A DNA stretch of 6,762 nucleotides from an uncultured Clostridium sp. (GCA_947643685.1 CANRXD010000090.1:1-6762); one strand, 5' to 3'. Counted from the stretch's first letter, positions 1-5,849 are shown. The notes: generated by a model from the sequence alone, not told the origin. A program made the numbers and translations.

Positions 1-226
1 ATTCCAGCCTATACTCAAATTCTATACAGCCCTTCCTGCAGGGGCCCGCAAAAATCCAGATATTTTCCCCCTTACGGATCCACTCCTGTTCTGTCCCGCG
101 CTGCCATTTCCCCCGGCTTCCTTCCTGAACGTTCTGCCATGCCATCACTGCACCCAAAGAACAGACGCTGATCACTGCGGTCGCCGCTGCTGCGAAAATT
201 GCTGCTTTTAGCCTGTCTGATCCCAT
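1..226 (-). CDS. Secreted protein of unknown function, N-terminal part (cut by window edge)
   Basis: An open frame runs without a stop from an ATG at 226-224 to the left edge, giving 75 visible residues. The start is supported by a GGAGGG ribosome binding site at 230-235, just upstream. Residues 1-29 look like a signal peptide: a basic N-terminus (RLK), an Ala-rich hydrophobic core (AAIFAAAATAVISV), then a plausible signal peptidase I site after VMA, residue 29. The visible mature part is rich in Trp, Gly and charged residues (GKWQRG, EWIRKG, ENIWIF) with two Cys (PCRKGC). I do not recognise the family; the aromatic/Gly pattern recalls secreted wall-associated proteins, but no full repeat is seen. 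It is divergent from the XRE regulator at 352, which may control it. Being an open frame to the edge, with signal peptide and RBS, makes a real gene likely. Confidence 0.6.
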   Translation of the reverse strand, partial: MGSDRLKAAIFAAAATAVISVCSLGAVMAWQNVQEGSRGKWQRGTEQEWIRKGENIWIFAGPCRKGCIEFEYRLE

Positions 227-254
227 GAGCCCTCCTTTTTTACGTCTGGCATAA

Positions 255-283
255 ATTATACTTTTATATCTTTAAAAAAGCAA
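255..283 (-). promoter_or_regulatory. Candidate promoter for the secreted protein
   Basis: On the minus strand TTGCTT (283-278) is followed after 17 bases by a perfect TATAAT (260-255). Transcription would start near 248, about 20 bases before the start codon at 226, just upstream of the RBS. The region is very AT-rich, so chance matches are possible, but the spacing is ideal. Confidence 0.45.
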
Positions 284-292
284 TATATCTTT
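265..292. repeat. Direct repeat TATATCTTT x2, candidate operator
   Basis: TATATCTTT occurs at 265-273 and again at 284-292, a 19-base period (about two helical turns). A third TATATC core lies in inverted orientation at 322-327. The first copy sits in the spacer of the minus-strand promoter and the second lies just upstream of its -35 element, so a bound protein would block it. Binding by the neighbouring XRE regulator is an inference. In AT-rich DNA such repeats can arise by chance. Confidence 0.3.
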
Positions 293-298
293 TATAAT
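271..298 (+). promoter_or_regulatory. Candidate promoter for the XRE regulator
   Basis: TTTAAA (271-276, 4 of 6 to consensus) and TATAAT (293-298) are separated by 16 bases, giving a start near 305 and a leader of about 47 bases. A second TATAAT at 324-329 has no good -35 element. This promoter overlaps the oppositely directed promoter at 255-283, so the two would compete. Confidence 0.3.
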
Positions 299-351
299 TT
301 ATTATTTTTTAAAATTTTAAGGATATAATTTAAACTAAAAAGGAGATTTTT

Positions 352-672
352 GTGAACAGCAAGGTCATAGGGATCAATATAAAAAAGTACCGCAGGGCTG
401 CGGGACTCACGCAGGAAAAGCTGGCAGAGCTTCTTGATATCTCAACTGTACACATGTCTCACATGGAATGCGGACATGTGTCCATGTCCATTGAACTGTT
501 GCTTAAACTCTGCGGAATCTTAAACGTATCGCCTAACCACATTTTAAATGGCGCCTATAAACCTCCACCAACATCCCCGGACTCGGTTCTGGACGATCTG
601 CCGGAGGACACAAAGCTTCTTGCCTACAAAATCGTTGAACTCCTTCGGGTTCACGGGCAGGAAAAAAATTAA
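352..672 (+). CDS. XRE-family helix-turn-helix transcriptional regulator
   Basis: A 106-residue protein starting with GTG at 352, preceded by AAGGAG (340-345) at ideal distance. Residues about 8-66 form a complete Cro/C1-type HTH domain: IKKYRRAAGLTQEKLAELL, then ISTVHMSHMECG as the turn and recognition helix, then MSIELLLKLCGILNVSPNHIL, the usual last two helices. The tail from about 67 has a Pro-rich linker (KPPPTSP) and a short helix (LPEDTKLLAYKIVELLRV) that may mediate dimer formation. No sensor or protease domain is present, so it resembles small phage-repressor-like regulators common in Clostridia. It probably binds DNA as a dimer. Targets are not shown; the repeated TATATC elements upstream and the divergent secreted gene are the natural candidates. 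The stop codon overlaps the base of the terminator hairpin at 671-716. Confidence 0.9.
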   Translation: MNSKVIGINIKKYRRAAGLTQEKLAELLDISTVHMSHMECGHVSMSIELLLKLCGILNVSPNHILNGAYKPPPTSPDSVLDDLPEDTKLLAYKIVELLRVHGQEKN

Positions 673-716
673 AAAGACCTGAACCGGCGCTGTCTCGCAC
701 CGACTCAGGTCTTTTT
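671..716. terminator. Bidirectional intrinsic terminator
   Basis: A perfect 12-base-pair stem pairs AAAAAGACCTGA (671-682) with TCAGGTCTTTTT (705-716) around a 22-base loop that can add a small CGG/CCG inner stem (685-687 with 700-702). The plus strand ends in a T-run (712-717); the minus strand gives T-runs from 675 down to about 662. It lies between the converging XRE gene (ends 672) and sdaAA (ends 727), so it can stop transcription from both sides. Confidence 0.9.
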
Positions 717-726
717 TATTTCCTGG

Positions 727-1614
727 TTACTTTTTTCTTCTCTTTTCCGCACAGGCCATGCAGGTCTCACATGCACTCTTTGCCACTGCCATTCCTCCAA
801 GAGATGTTTCTCTGAGTTCGGAAGGAAGCGATCTTCCCACAGCGTACATAACGCCAATGGTCTCATCAATGGGGGTGATGCTCTTAATTCCTGCCAGAGA
901 AAGCTCCACGGAAATCAAAGCATTGGAGGCTCCCATGGCATTCCTGTTCTGGCAGGGATTTTCCACAAGTCCTCCGATGGGGTCGCAGACCAGTCCCAGA
1001 ATATTCACCATGGCAAAGGATGCCGCATCCATGCACTGTCTTGGTGTGCCCCCCAGAAGTTCCACAGCCGCAGATGCCGCCATGGCGCTGGCAGAGCCCA
1101 CCTCTGCCTGACAGCCTCCTTCTGCTCCCGCCGTAGTGGCGTTTCTTGTGATCAGATATCCGATTGCCGCTGCGTTAAAAAGCGCCTGGCAGATTTCGTC
1201 ATCCGTAAATCCATGCTCTTCCTGAAGGGTGCAGAGCACACCCGGAATAACGCCGGAAGAGCCGGCCGTTGGCGCCGCCACAATCAGTCCCATGGAGGCA
1301 TTGACCTCCAGAACTCCCACGGCATAGGCAATGGCTTTGGAAACCACATTGCCGCAGATGTTTTTCCCCTCTTCTCTCAGGGCATGCAGCTTTTTACTTT
1401 CACCGCCGATCATGCCGCCCATACTGACAATATCTTCATTCATAGGCTTTTTCACCGCTGCCTGCATGATCGAATATGCCTTTTTCATTCTGGCCCTTGT
1501 TTTTTCCGCATCCTGCTCCAGATACGTGGTCTCACGTTCAAACATGGCCTCAGATATCTTTTTATTTTCTTTTTCGCAGTACGCCAAAAGCTCTGCTCCA
1601 TTAATAAAATTCAT
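727..1614 (-). CDS. sdaAA: L-serine dehydratase, iron-sulfur-dependent, alpha subunit
   Basis: The 295-residue catalytic subunit of the [4Fe-4S] L-serine dehydratase, which converts L-serine to pyruvate and ammonia in the cytoplasm as a partner of SdaAB. The family signature PTAGSSGVIPG is at 115-125. Cys168 (GGCQAEVG), Cys210 (LVCDP) and Cys221 (ENPCQNR) have the same 42- and 11-residue spacing as the three cluster ligands reported for the Legionella enzyme (as I recall, Cys343, 385 and 396). The C-terminus carries extra cysteines at 282, 285 and 288 (CETCMAC) before a basic tail. The start is ATG 1614, 13 bases after the sdaAB stop, with a G-run (TGGGGGGAA, 1627-1619) as RBS. An open frame reaching 1692 would add 26 residues unlike the family and overlap sdaAB, so it was not used. 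Length fits the family. The gene is last in the operon and is followed by the 671-716 terminator. Confidence 0.95.
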   Translation of the reverse strand: MNFINGAELLAYCEKENKKISEAMFERETTYLEQDAEKTRARMKKAYSIMQAAVKKPMNEDIVSMGGMIGGESKKLHALREEGKNICGNVVSKAIAYAVGVLEVNASMGLIVAAPTAGSSGVIPGVLCTLQEEHGFTDDEICQALFNAAAIGYLITRNATTAGAEGGCQAEVGSASAMAASAAVELLGGTPRQCMDAASFAMVNILGLVCDPIGGLVENPCQNRNAMGASNALISVELSLAGIKSITPIDETIGVMYAVGRSLPSELRETSLGGMAVAKSACETCMACAEKRRKK

Positions 1615-1627
1615 ACCGTTCCCCCCA

Positions 1628-2305
1628 TTAATCCAGTTTAATCGCAGGTACCAGAAGCACATTCCGCACAGCTTCAAAGCCACGGATGGCATTTACCATC
1701 TGGCCGGGAACATCGCTGTCCACCTCAATGATGGCATATGCGATTTTTCCCTTACTTTCCCGGTAAAGGCGAAGGGAGCCGATATTTAAATCATAAGCGC
1801 TGAGCACCGTGGTAACAAATGCCAGCGTCCCCTTCTTGTCTATGTGCTCGATAACCATTGTACTGTAATTTCCGGTCAGCTCCACATCCACGCCATTGAG
1901 TCTTGTAATCACGGCATTTCCACCGCCGATGGATTTTCCGCGGAGAGACAGGGAAGCGCCGTTTTCATCCTTCACATAGATATCGACAGTATTGGGATAA
2001 ATTTCCTTGTCAGTAAAATTCTCTTCAAAGGAAAACTCCAGTCCCGCTTCCTTCGCATGTTCAAAGGAATCGCGGATTCGCTCATCATCCGGATGATATC
2101 CGAGAATTCCTCCCACCAGTGCCCTGTCTGTACCATGCCCATGGTAAGTTCTTGCAAAGGAACCATACAGCACAAATTTTACAGACACGGCTTTTCCGAT
2201 CATTTTCCCGGCAATGAACGCAATCCTCAGCGCACCTGCTGTGTGGGAGCTGGAAGGTCCGATCATATTCGGCCCCAGAATGTCAAAGGTTCCAATTTCA
2301 TTCAT
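1628..2305 (-). CDS. sdaAB: L-serine dehydratase, iron-sulfur-dependent, beta subunit
   Basis: The 225-residue regulatory/structural subunit that pairs with SdaAA. The N-terminal beta domain (about 1-140) has the hallmark GPSSSHTAGALR (16-27), YHGHGTDRALVGG (54-66) and SIGGGN (125-130). The C-terminal ACT domain (about 148-225: MVIEHIDKKGTLAFVTTVL, then NIGSLRLYRE and AYAIIEVDSDVP) is typical of the split clostridial/Bacillus form. In the related single-chain enzyme, serine also binds a site on the regulatory part; a similar role here is known-family inference. ATG at 2305 is preceded by AGGAGGGG (2320-2313), a strong RBS in the 17-base gap after the C40 peptidase gene. Only 13 bases separate its stop from sdaAA, consistent with coupled production of both subunits. 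Confidence 0.95.
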   Translation of the reverse strand: MNEIGTFDILGPNMIGPSSSHTAGALRIAFIAGKMIGKAVSVKFVLYGSFARTYHGHGTDRALVGGILGYHPDDERIRDSFEHAKEAGLEFSFEENFTDKEIYPNTVDIYVKDENGASLSLRGKSIGGGNAVITRLNGVDVELTGNYSTMVIEHIDKKGTLAFVTTVLSAYDLNIGSLRLYRESKGKIAYAIIEVDSDVPGQMVNAIRGFEAVRNVLLVPAIKLD

Positions 2306-2322
2306 ACTATAACCCCTCCTGC

Positions 2323-3702
2323 TTATGAATCTAAAAATGTTACAGCTTTATACGGTGTCCGGTAATAGGCCGTACACATTGTAATTCCTGTTTTTTTCGT
2401 ACTGGCGTGGATAATCTGTCCGCCGCCGACATACATGGCCACATGGTTAATATAGTCTCCGCTGGCATAGAACAAAAGGTCTCCCGGCTGTGCAGACTCA
2501 ATGGGAATCTCTCTTCCTTTTGCTGCCTGGTCCCTGGAACTGCGGCCTGTATCAATTCCGAAATGTTCATAAATCCGCATGGTAAATCCGGAACAGTCAG
2601 CTCCCTCCGTAAGGCTTGTCCCTCCATATACATAAGGATTTCCAAGGAATTGTTTTGCATAAGCCACCATCGCCGTTCTGGTTGCCGAAGTAAGTTTTTC
2701 ACTTCCCGGCCCCTCCTGAGCTCCACTGGTCACCAGAGAACCTTCCCCGGCTCCCGGGCCGGCCTCCGCCCCAGTTTCGTTGGAAACTGATGTACTCTGT
2801 CCTCCGGGTCCGTCCTGGTTCCCTACTGCAATCCCGTTCTCCGCAGGTGCCGGGTTTTCTGTTCCCCGTGCCGCAGAAGATTCGCCTCCGGAGAAAGCCG
2901 CTTCTGTGTCCCGGGCCCTGGTCTCATTGGGATTTGCAGCAATGATCCCGATGGATTCTGTGGATTCTTCTGCACCCAGAGTCTCCGTGGCAGATACCGT
3001 CTGTGCCTGCTCCGCTTCTTTTCTGAGCCTTTCCATGGCAGCGATAGCCTCATCGGCCTCCTTTTTCAGCCGCTCAGCTTCTTCCTGCTTCTGTTTTTCT
3101 TCCTCCAGGCTCACAGCCTGTTCAAATTCCACCCGCTGCTGCACATAATCTTTATGGACATATCCGGCCAGATCCGCATCCACCTGTATTTCCACAAACT
3201 CATTCTCTTCCTTCAAGGCAATATATTCTGCATCCCGGGAAAGCAGGGTCAGAGTCCTGCTGGTGGTATTGGGTTCCTCTCTGAGCCTTAAGGAATCTGT
3301 ATTAACTGTTATGTAAACAGTGCCGACTTTTTTTGCGATTTTTTTCGCTTCAGCACCTGTGATAAAATACTCTGCCTTGATATATCCGTTGACAGTACCA
3401 GACTGAATCTGATACCATTTGCCACCTTCCCCATCCACCGTCGAAAGGATTTTGGCGGCACAGTTATTATAAATTTTTCCCACAATGCTGCTGGTGGTGT
3501 TGGGTTCTGTCCGCACATTCACGTAATTGCTTACATGGGAAATTGCCACGCTGGCATAGGACGATTCTGTGGATGCCACCACCGGAATGCCAGATCTTGG
3601 GCTGGTACTTACTGTACCGCCGATCACATCCCCATAGGACACCATTGCGGTCAGCATCACCAATGAACATCCCACAGCCAGTATTCTTCCTGCTTTACTC
3701 AT
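2323..3702 (-). CDS. Secreted SH3b-SH3b-NlpC/P60 (C40) peptidoglycan hydrolase
   Basis: A 459-residue exported protein. Residues 1-24 form a signal peptide (hydrophobic AVGCSLVMLTAMV, likely cleavage near SYG). Two bacterial SH3 domains follow, about 50-115 (VNVRTEPNTTSSIVG) and 127-190 (LRLREEPNTTSRTLT); such domains usually bind cell wall. Residues about 198-235 are a Glu/Lys/Ala-rich coiled coil (EEEKQKQEEAERLKKEA). Residues about 236-337 are a low-complexity Gly/Ser/Glu linker, probably extended through the wall. The C-terminal C40 domain (about 341-459) keeps Cys370 (GADCSGF), His420 (YINHVAMYVG) and His432 (IIHAS), the expected catalytic triad, so it should be an active endopeptidase cutting the stem peptide, usually between D-Glu and the diamino acid. 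ATG at 3702 follows AGAAGGA, 16 bases after the trxB stop. Position between trxB and sdaAB suggests co-transcription; a shared function is not evident. Confidence 0.92.
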   Translation of the reverse strand: MSKAGRILAVGCSLVMLTAMVSYGDVIGGTVSTSPRSGIPVVASTESSYASVAISHVSNYVNVRTEPNTTSSIVGKIYNNCAAKILSTVDGEGGKWYQIQSGTVNGYIKAEYFITGAEAKKIAKKVGTVYITVNTDSLRLREEPNTTSRTLTLLSRDAEYIALKEENEFVEIQVDADLAGYVHKDYVQQRVEFEQAVSLEEEKQKQEEAERLKKEADEAIAAMERLRKEAEQAQTVSATETLGAEESTESIGIIAANPNETRARDTEAAFSGGESSAARGTENPAPAENGIAVGNQDGPGGQSTSVSNETGAEAGPGAGEGSLVTSGAQEGPGSEKLTSATRTAMVAYAKQFLGNPYVYGGTSLTEGADCSGFTMRIYEHFGIDTGRSSRDQAAKGREIPIESAQPGDLLFYASGDYINHVAMYVGGGQIIHASTKKTGITMCTAYYRTPYKAVTFLDS

Positions 3703-3718
3703 TGAAGTCCTTCTTTCC

Positions 3719-4681
3719 CTATTGTTCGTTCAAATACCGCTCCACGCTGCTCACACAGTTGGCTCCGTCTGCAACCGCAGTCACAATCTGGCGGAGGTTC
3801 TTGGTCCTCAGATCTCCGGCCGCAAAAATTCCGGCCGCTGAGGTCTGTCCATCCTCTCCGGCTTTCACGTATCCGCCTGCATCCAGCTCCACAAGGCCTT
3901 CAAAGGCTCCCGTATTGGGCGAAATCCCCACAGCGATAAAGACACCGTCCACGGAAATTTCCTTTTTTTCTCCGGTCTTTTTGTTGGACAGGCCCAGAGA
4001 CTCCACCTTATGGGTTCCATTGATGGAATCCACCACCGTATCCCAGATAACTTCCACGTTTTCCATGTCCATCAGCTTGTTCTGAAGACTTTTCGCCCCA
4101 CGCAGCTCATCCCGCCTGTGAATCAGGTACACTTTTTCGCAGAGCCTGGCCAGGAAAATGGCATCCTCGATGGCCACATCCCCGCCCCCGATAACGGCAG
4201 TGGTCTTCTTTTTGAAAAATGCACCGTCACAGGTGGCACAATAGGAAACCCCCATTCCGGAAAGTTCCTCCTCACCAGGTACCCCAAGCTTTCTGTGGCG
4301 GGCTCCGGTGGCAAGAATTACGGTTTTTGCAAGATAGGTGCTGTTTTCCCCTGCCACCTGCCAGAGCCCTGCGCCGGCCTCTGCTGCCTGTACCAGCTCA
4401 TTTTCTGTCAGATCCGCCGGTTCAATTTTAAGTACCGTATCCTCGGCAAATTCAACATTCAGCTTATCGGCATGTTCCCGGAATTTCATTCCGAGATCAA
4501 AACCGCCGATCCCCGGAAGTCCTGCATAGTTATCCACCTCATAGGTAGTTAGAACCTGGCCGCCGCTGACCATTTCCTTTTCGATCACCAGGGTCTTTAA
4601 ATCTGCCCTTTGGGCATATATGGAAGCCCCAAGCCCTGCCGGGCCGGAGCCAAGAATCACAAGGTCATAAATCTGTTCCAT
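3719..4681 (-). CDS. trxB: Thioredoxin-disulfide reductase (NADPH-dependent)
   Basis: A 320-residue cytoplasmic flavoenzyme that passes electrons from NADPH through FAD to thioredoxin. The FAD-binding GSGPAG is at 11-16. The redox-active pair lies in CATCDG (Cys148 and Cys151). The NADPH domain has GGGDVAIEDA (165-174) and HRRDELRG (188-195), the latter containing the 2'-phosphate-binding HRR...R that distinguishes NADPH-using TrxB from ferredoxin-dependent relatives. The second FAD motif is GIFAAGDLR (284-292), followed by RQIVTAVADGANCV near the C-terminus. Length matches bacterial low-molecular-weight TrxB. A short insertion-like stretch around 90-105 (LTENELVQAAEAGAG) lies in a variable loop. 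ATG 4681 is preceded by GGAGGAAAG. No trxA lies in the window, so the thioredoxin partner is elsewhere. First gene of the probable four-gene operon, with a promoter at 4760-4789. Confidence 0.95.
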   Translation of the reverse strand: MEQIYDLVILGSGPAGLGASIYAQRADLKTLVIEKEMVSGGQVLTTYEVDNYAGLPGIGGFDLGMKFREHADKLNVEFAEDTVLKIEPADLTENELVQAAEAGAGLWQVAGENSTYLAKTVILATGARHRKLGVPGEEELSGMGVSYCATCDGAFFKKKTTAVIGGGDVAIEDAIFLARLCEKVYLIHRRDELRGAKSLQNKLMDMENVEVIWDTVVDSINGTHKVESLGLSNKKTGEKKEISVDGVFIAVGISPNTGAFEGLVELDAGGYVKAGEDGQTSAAGIFAAGDLRTKNLRQIVTAVADGANCVSSVERYLNEQ

Positions 4682-4741
4682 TCTTTCCTCCGATCTTCAA
4701 ATCTGCTGTCTCTGGCGGCAGCTCCCGCCCGAAAAGCACAG

Positions 4742-4757
4742 ATGATATATTTATCAT
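4742..4757. promoter_or_regulatory. Inverted repeat at the trxB start point, candidate operator
   Basis: ATGATA (4742-4747) and TATCAT (4752-4757) form a perfect inverted repeat around TATT, directly downstream of the trxB -10 and covering the predicted start near 4753. It resembles Fur-family boxes (TGATAATNATTATCA), but the TGATA/TATCA half-sites are four bases apart instead of five. A PerR- or Fur-type repressor is therefore only a possibility. Confidence 0.35.
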
Positions 4758-4759
4758 TT

Positions 4760-4789
4760 AGTATATCACACCCGCCTGAAATAATACAA
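4760..4789 (-). promoter_or_regulatory. Promoter of the trxB-C40-sdaAB-sdaAA operon
   Basis: On the minus strand TTGTAT (4789-4784) and TATACT (4765-4760) are 18 bases apart, with a TGA just before the -10 giving an extended TGnTATACT. Transcription would start near 4753, leaving a leader of about 72 bases. The leader holds a small GC-rich hairpin (GGCGG 4714-4718 paired with CCGCC 4725-4729) ahead of the RBS. No riboswitch or T-box pattern is visible. Confidence 0.6.
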
Positions 4790-4800
4790 ATGATTTCCGT

Positions 4801-4822
4801 ACAATAACTTGGGCATTATTGT
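4801..4822. repeat. Inverted repeat ACAATAA-N8-TTATTGT
   Basis: Seven-base perfect arms at 4801-4807 and 4816-4822 flank an 8-base centre, 12 bases upstream of the trxB -35 element. The arms are AT-rich and no T-run follows, so it is not a terminator. It could be an operator for trxB. It also overlaps the stop codon of the small ORF at 4816-4911. Confidence 0.3.
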
Positions 4823-4911
4823 GGCAAAAGTATTTCCCGTTTCATCATAGGTATCTTATATTTTTCTGCCAGCCGTTCAATCTTTTTCGCCACGGCAATG
4901 TATAACTTCAT
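4816..4911 (-). CDS. Possible 31-residue small protein upstream of trxB
   Basis: ATG at 4911 opens a 31-codon frame ending in TAA at 4818-4816. A G-rich RBS (GGGGGA, 4924-4919) stands 7-8 bases upstream, similar in type to the one used by sdaAA. The peptide starts MKLYIAVAKKIERLAEKYK and ends in IPMMKREILLPQ: a basic amphipathic helix followed by an IP turn, with codon choice that looks coding. The frame also stays open upstream to an in-frame ATG at 4947 (43 residues, MQNLQLSVGDVT added), whose RBS is too close. No family is recognised, and it could be a remnant of a lost gene. It lies upstream of the trxB promoter, so it would need its own promoter in the region at 4960-5010. Confidence 0.35.
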   Translation of the reverse strand: MKLYIAVAKKIERLAEKYKIPMMKREILLPQ

Positions 4912-4955
4912 TGTAACATCCCCCACAGAAAGTTGCAAGTTTTGCATTCTCCCTG

Positions 4956-4984
4956 TGGAAAGGCCATGAAAGAATGTGTATAAT
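4956..4984 (+). promoter_or_regulatory. Promoter for the SDR gene
   Basis: A perfect TATAAT (4979-4984) is preceded at 17 bases by TGGAAA (4956-4961, 4 of 6 to consensus). Transcription would start near 4991, about 45 bases before ATG 5036. A small inverted repeat TGCAA-GTT-TTGCA (4934-4946) just upstream could bind a regulator, but it is short. Confidence 0.5.
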
Positions 4985-5035
4985 AACTAATATAACCGTA
5001 ACAGTCCACATTTCCCGTTGAAAGGAGTCCCGCCC

Positions 5036-5764
5036 ATGTCAAAAACCGTTCTTGTTACTGGTTCCTCCCGCGGAATCGGCAGGGCCATCGCTTTAAAGTA
5101 TGCTTCTCTGGGCTTTTGTGTTGTGATCAACTGCGCCCGCAGTCTCCCCGCCTTAAAAGAGGTGGAAAAGGAGATTAAAAACCTTGGCGCTCCCTGCCTG
5201 GCTGTATGTGCAGATGTCGGTAAAAAAGAAGACTGCATCCGCCTGTTTGAAGAAATATCAAAAACATTCGGCCCCGTGGACATTCTGGTAAACAATGCCG
5301 GAATCTCCCGGATCGGACTTTTGCAGGACATGGACTTTGAGGAATGGGACCACCTGATCGCCTCCAATTTATCCTCGGTATTTCACTGCTGCAAGCTGGC
5401 GATCCCTCCCATGGTCCAAAAGCAGGCCGGCCATATCATCAATATTTCCTCCGTCTGGGGTGTCTGCGGCGCCTCCTGCGAAGCTGCCTACTCGGCCTCC
5501 AAGGGCGGCGTCAACGCCCTCACGCAGGCTCTCGCCAAGGAACTGGCTCCCTCCCACATTCAGGTCAACGCCATTGCCTGCGGAGCCATTGACACGGACA
5601 TGAATCATTTTCTGTCTGAAGAAGAAGCCAATGCTCTTTTCGAAGAAATCCCGTCAGGCCGCATGGGAACTCCGGATGAAGTGGCCCGTATGGTCCTGTC
5701 CCTCACAGAATCCCCGGCCTACCTGACCGGACAGGTAATTAAGCTTGATGGTGGATGGATTTAA
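5036..5764 (+). CDS. SDR-family NAD(P)-dependent oxidoreductase (FabG-like 3-oxoacyl-ACP reductase or YmfI-type EF-P 5-aminopentanone reductase)
   Basis: A 242-residue classical short-chain dehydrogenase, cytoplasmic and expected to reduce a ketone with NAD(P)H. The nucleotide-binding TGSSRGIG is at 8-15 and NNAG at 86-89. The catalytic tetrad is complete: Asn111, Ser139 (INISS), Tyr152 and Lys156 (AYSASKGG), each one residue beyond E. coli FabG numbering. The C-terminus TGQVIKLDGGW is standard. The SSVWG...GASCEAAYSASKGG segment resembles, from memory, YmfI-type enzymes that finish the aminopentanol modification of elongation factor P, so generic FabG naming may be wrong. No fatty-acid genes or efp are adjacent to settle this. 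ATG 5036 was chosen because AAAGGAG (5021-5027) lies 8 bases upstream; a TTG at 5018 would place the RBS inside the gene. Transcribed alone and divergent from trxB, in GC-rich codons unlike the DNA to its right. Confidence 0.9.
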   Translation: MSKTVLVTGSSRGIGRAIALKYASLGFCVVINCARSLPALKEVEKEIKNLGAPCLAVCADVGKKEDCIRLFEEISKTFGPVDILVNNAGISRIGLLQDMDFEEWDHLIASNLSSVFHCCKLAIPPMVQKQAGHIINISSVWGVCGASCEAAYSASKGGVNALTQALAKELAPSHIQVNAIACGAIDTDMNHFLSEEEANALFEEIPSGRMGTPDEVARMVLSLTESPAYLTGQVIKLDGGWI

Positions 5765-5770
5765 GCAAAT

Positions 5771-5824
5771 AAAACCCTTTTCACCTGTTGGAATATGAGT
5801 AGTTCAAGAAGGTGTATGGCTTTT
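5771..5824 (+). terminator. Imperfect hairpin after the SDR gene, possible terminator
   Basis: TTCACCTGTTGGAA (5780-5793) can pair in 10 of 14 positions with TTCAAGAAGGTGTA (5803-5816) around a 9-base loop, and the outer AAAACCC pairs imperfectly with GGCTTTT. The structure ends in TTTT at 5821-5824. It is the only terminator-like element downstream of the SDR stop, but the mismatches make it weak. Confidence 0.3.
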
Positions 5825-5849
5825 ACATCACCTCCTGATATTTAGATGA

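Noticed and set aside
1615..1692. Upstream extension of sdaAA to an ATG at 1692
   Set aside because: It adds 26 residues unlike SdaAA, overlaps sdaAB by 65 bases and has no RBS, while ATG 1614 has a G-rich RBS and gives the family length.
758..1789. Plus-strand open frames of 117, 142 and 152 codons opposite sdaAA
   Set aside because: Antisense frames over conserved SdaAA coding sequence; no RBS or domain pattern supports them.
1844..2365. 173-codon plus-strand open frame opposite sdaAB
   Set aside because: It is fully antisense to a well-supported gene and shows no recognisable domain; it is a by-product of sdaAB codon use.
3543..4552. Two 180-codon plus-strand open frames (3543-4085 and 4010-4552) opposite the C40 gene and trxB
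   Set aside because: They are antisense to strongly supported genes, with compositions (Pro/Ser/His-rich) typical of reverse frames and no domain pattern.
4682..4760. Riboswitch or T-box in the trxB leader
   Set aside because: Only a small 5-base-pair GC hairpin is visible; no T-box sequence, specifier stem or terminator/antiterminator pair fits in the roughly 72-base leader.
5018..5035. TTG start for the SDR gene at 5018
   Set aside because: The strong AAAGGAG at 5021-5027 would lie inside the gene. ATG 5036 is correctly spaced from it and places the TGxxxGIG motif at the normal position.
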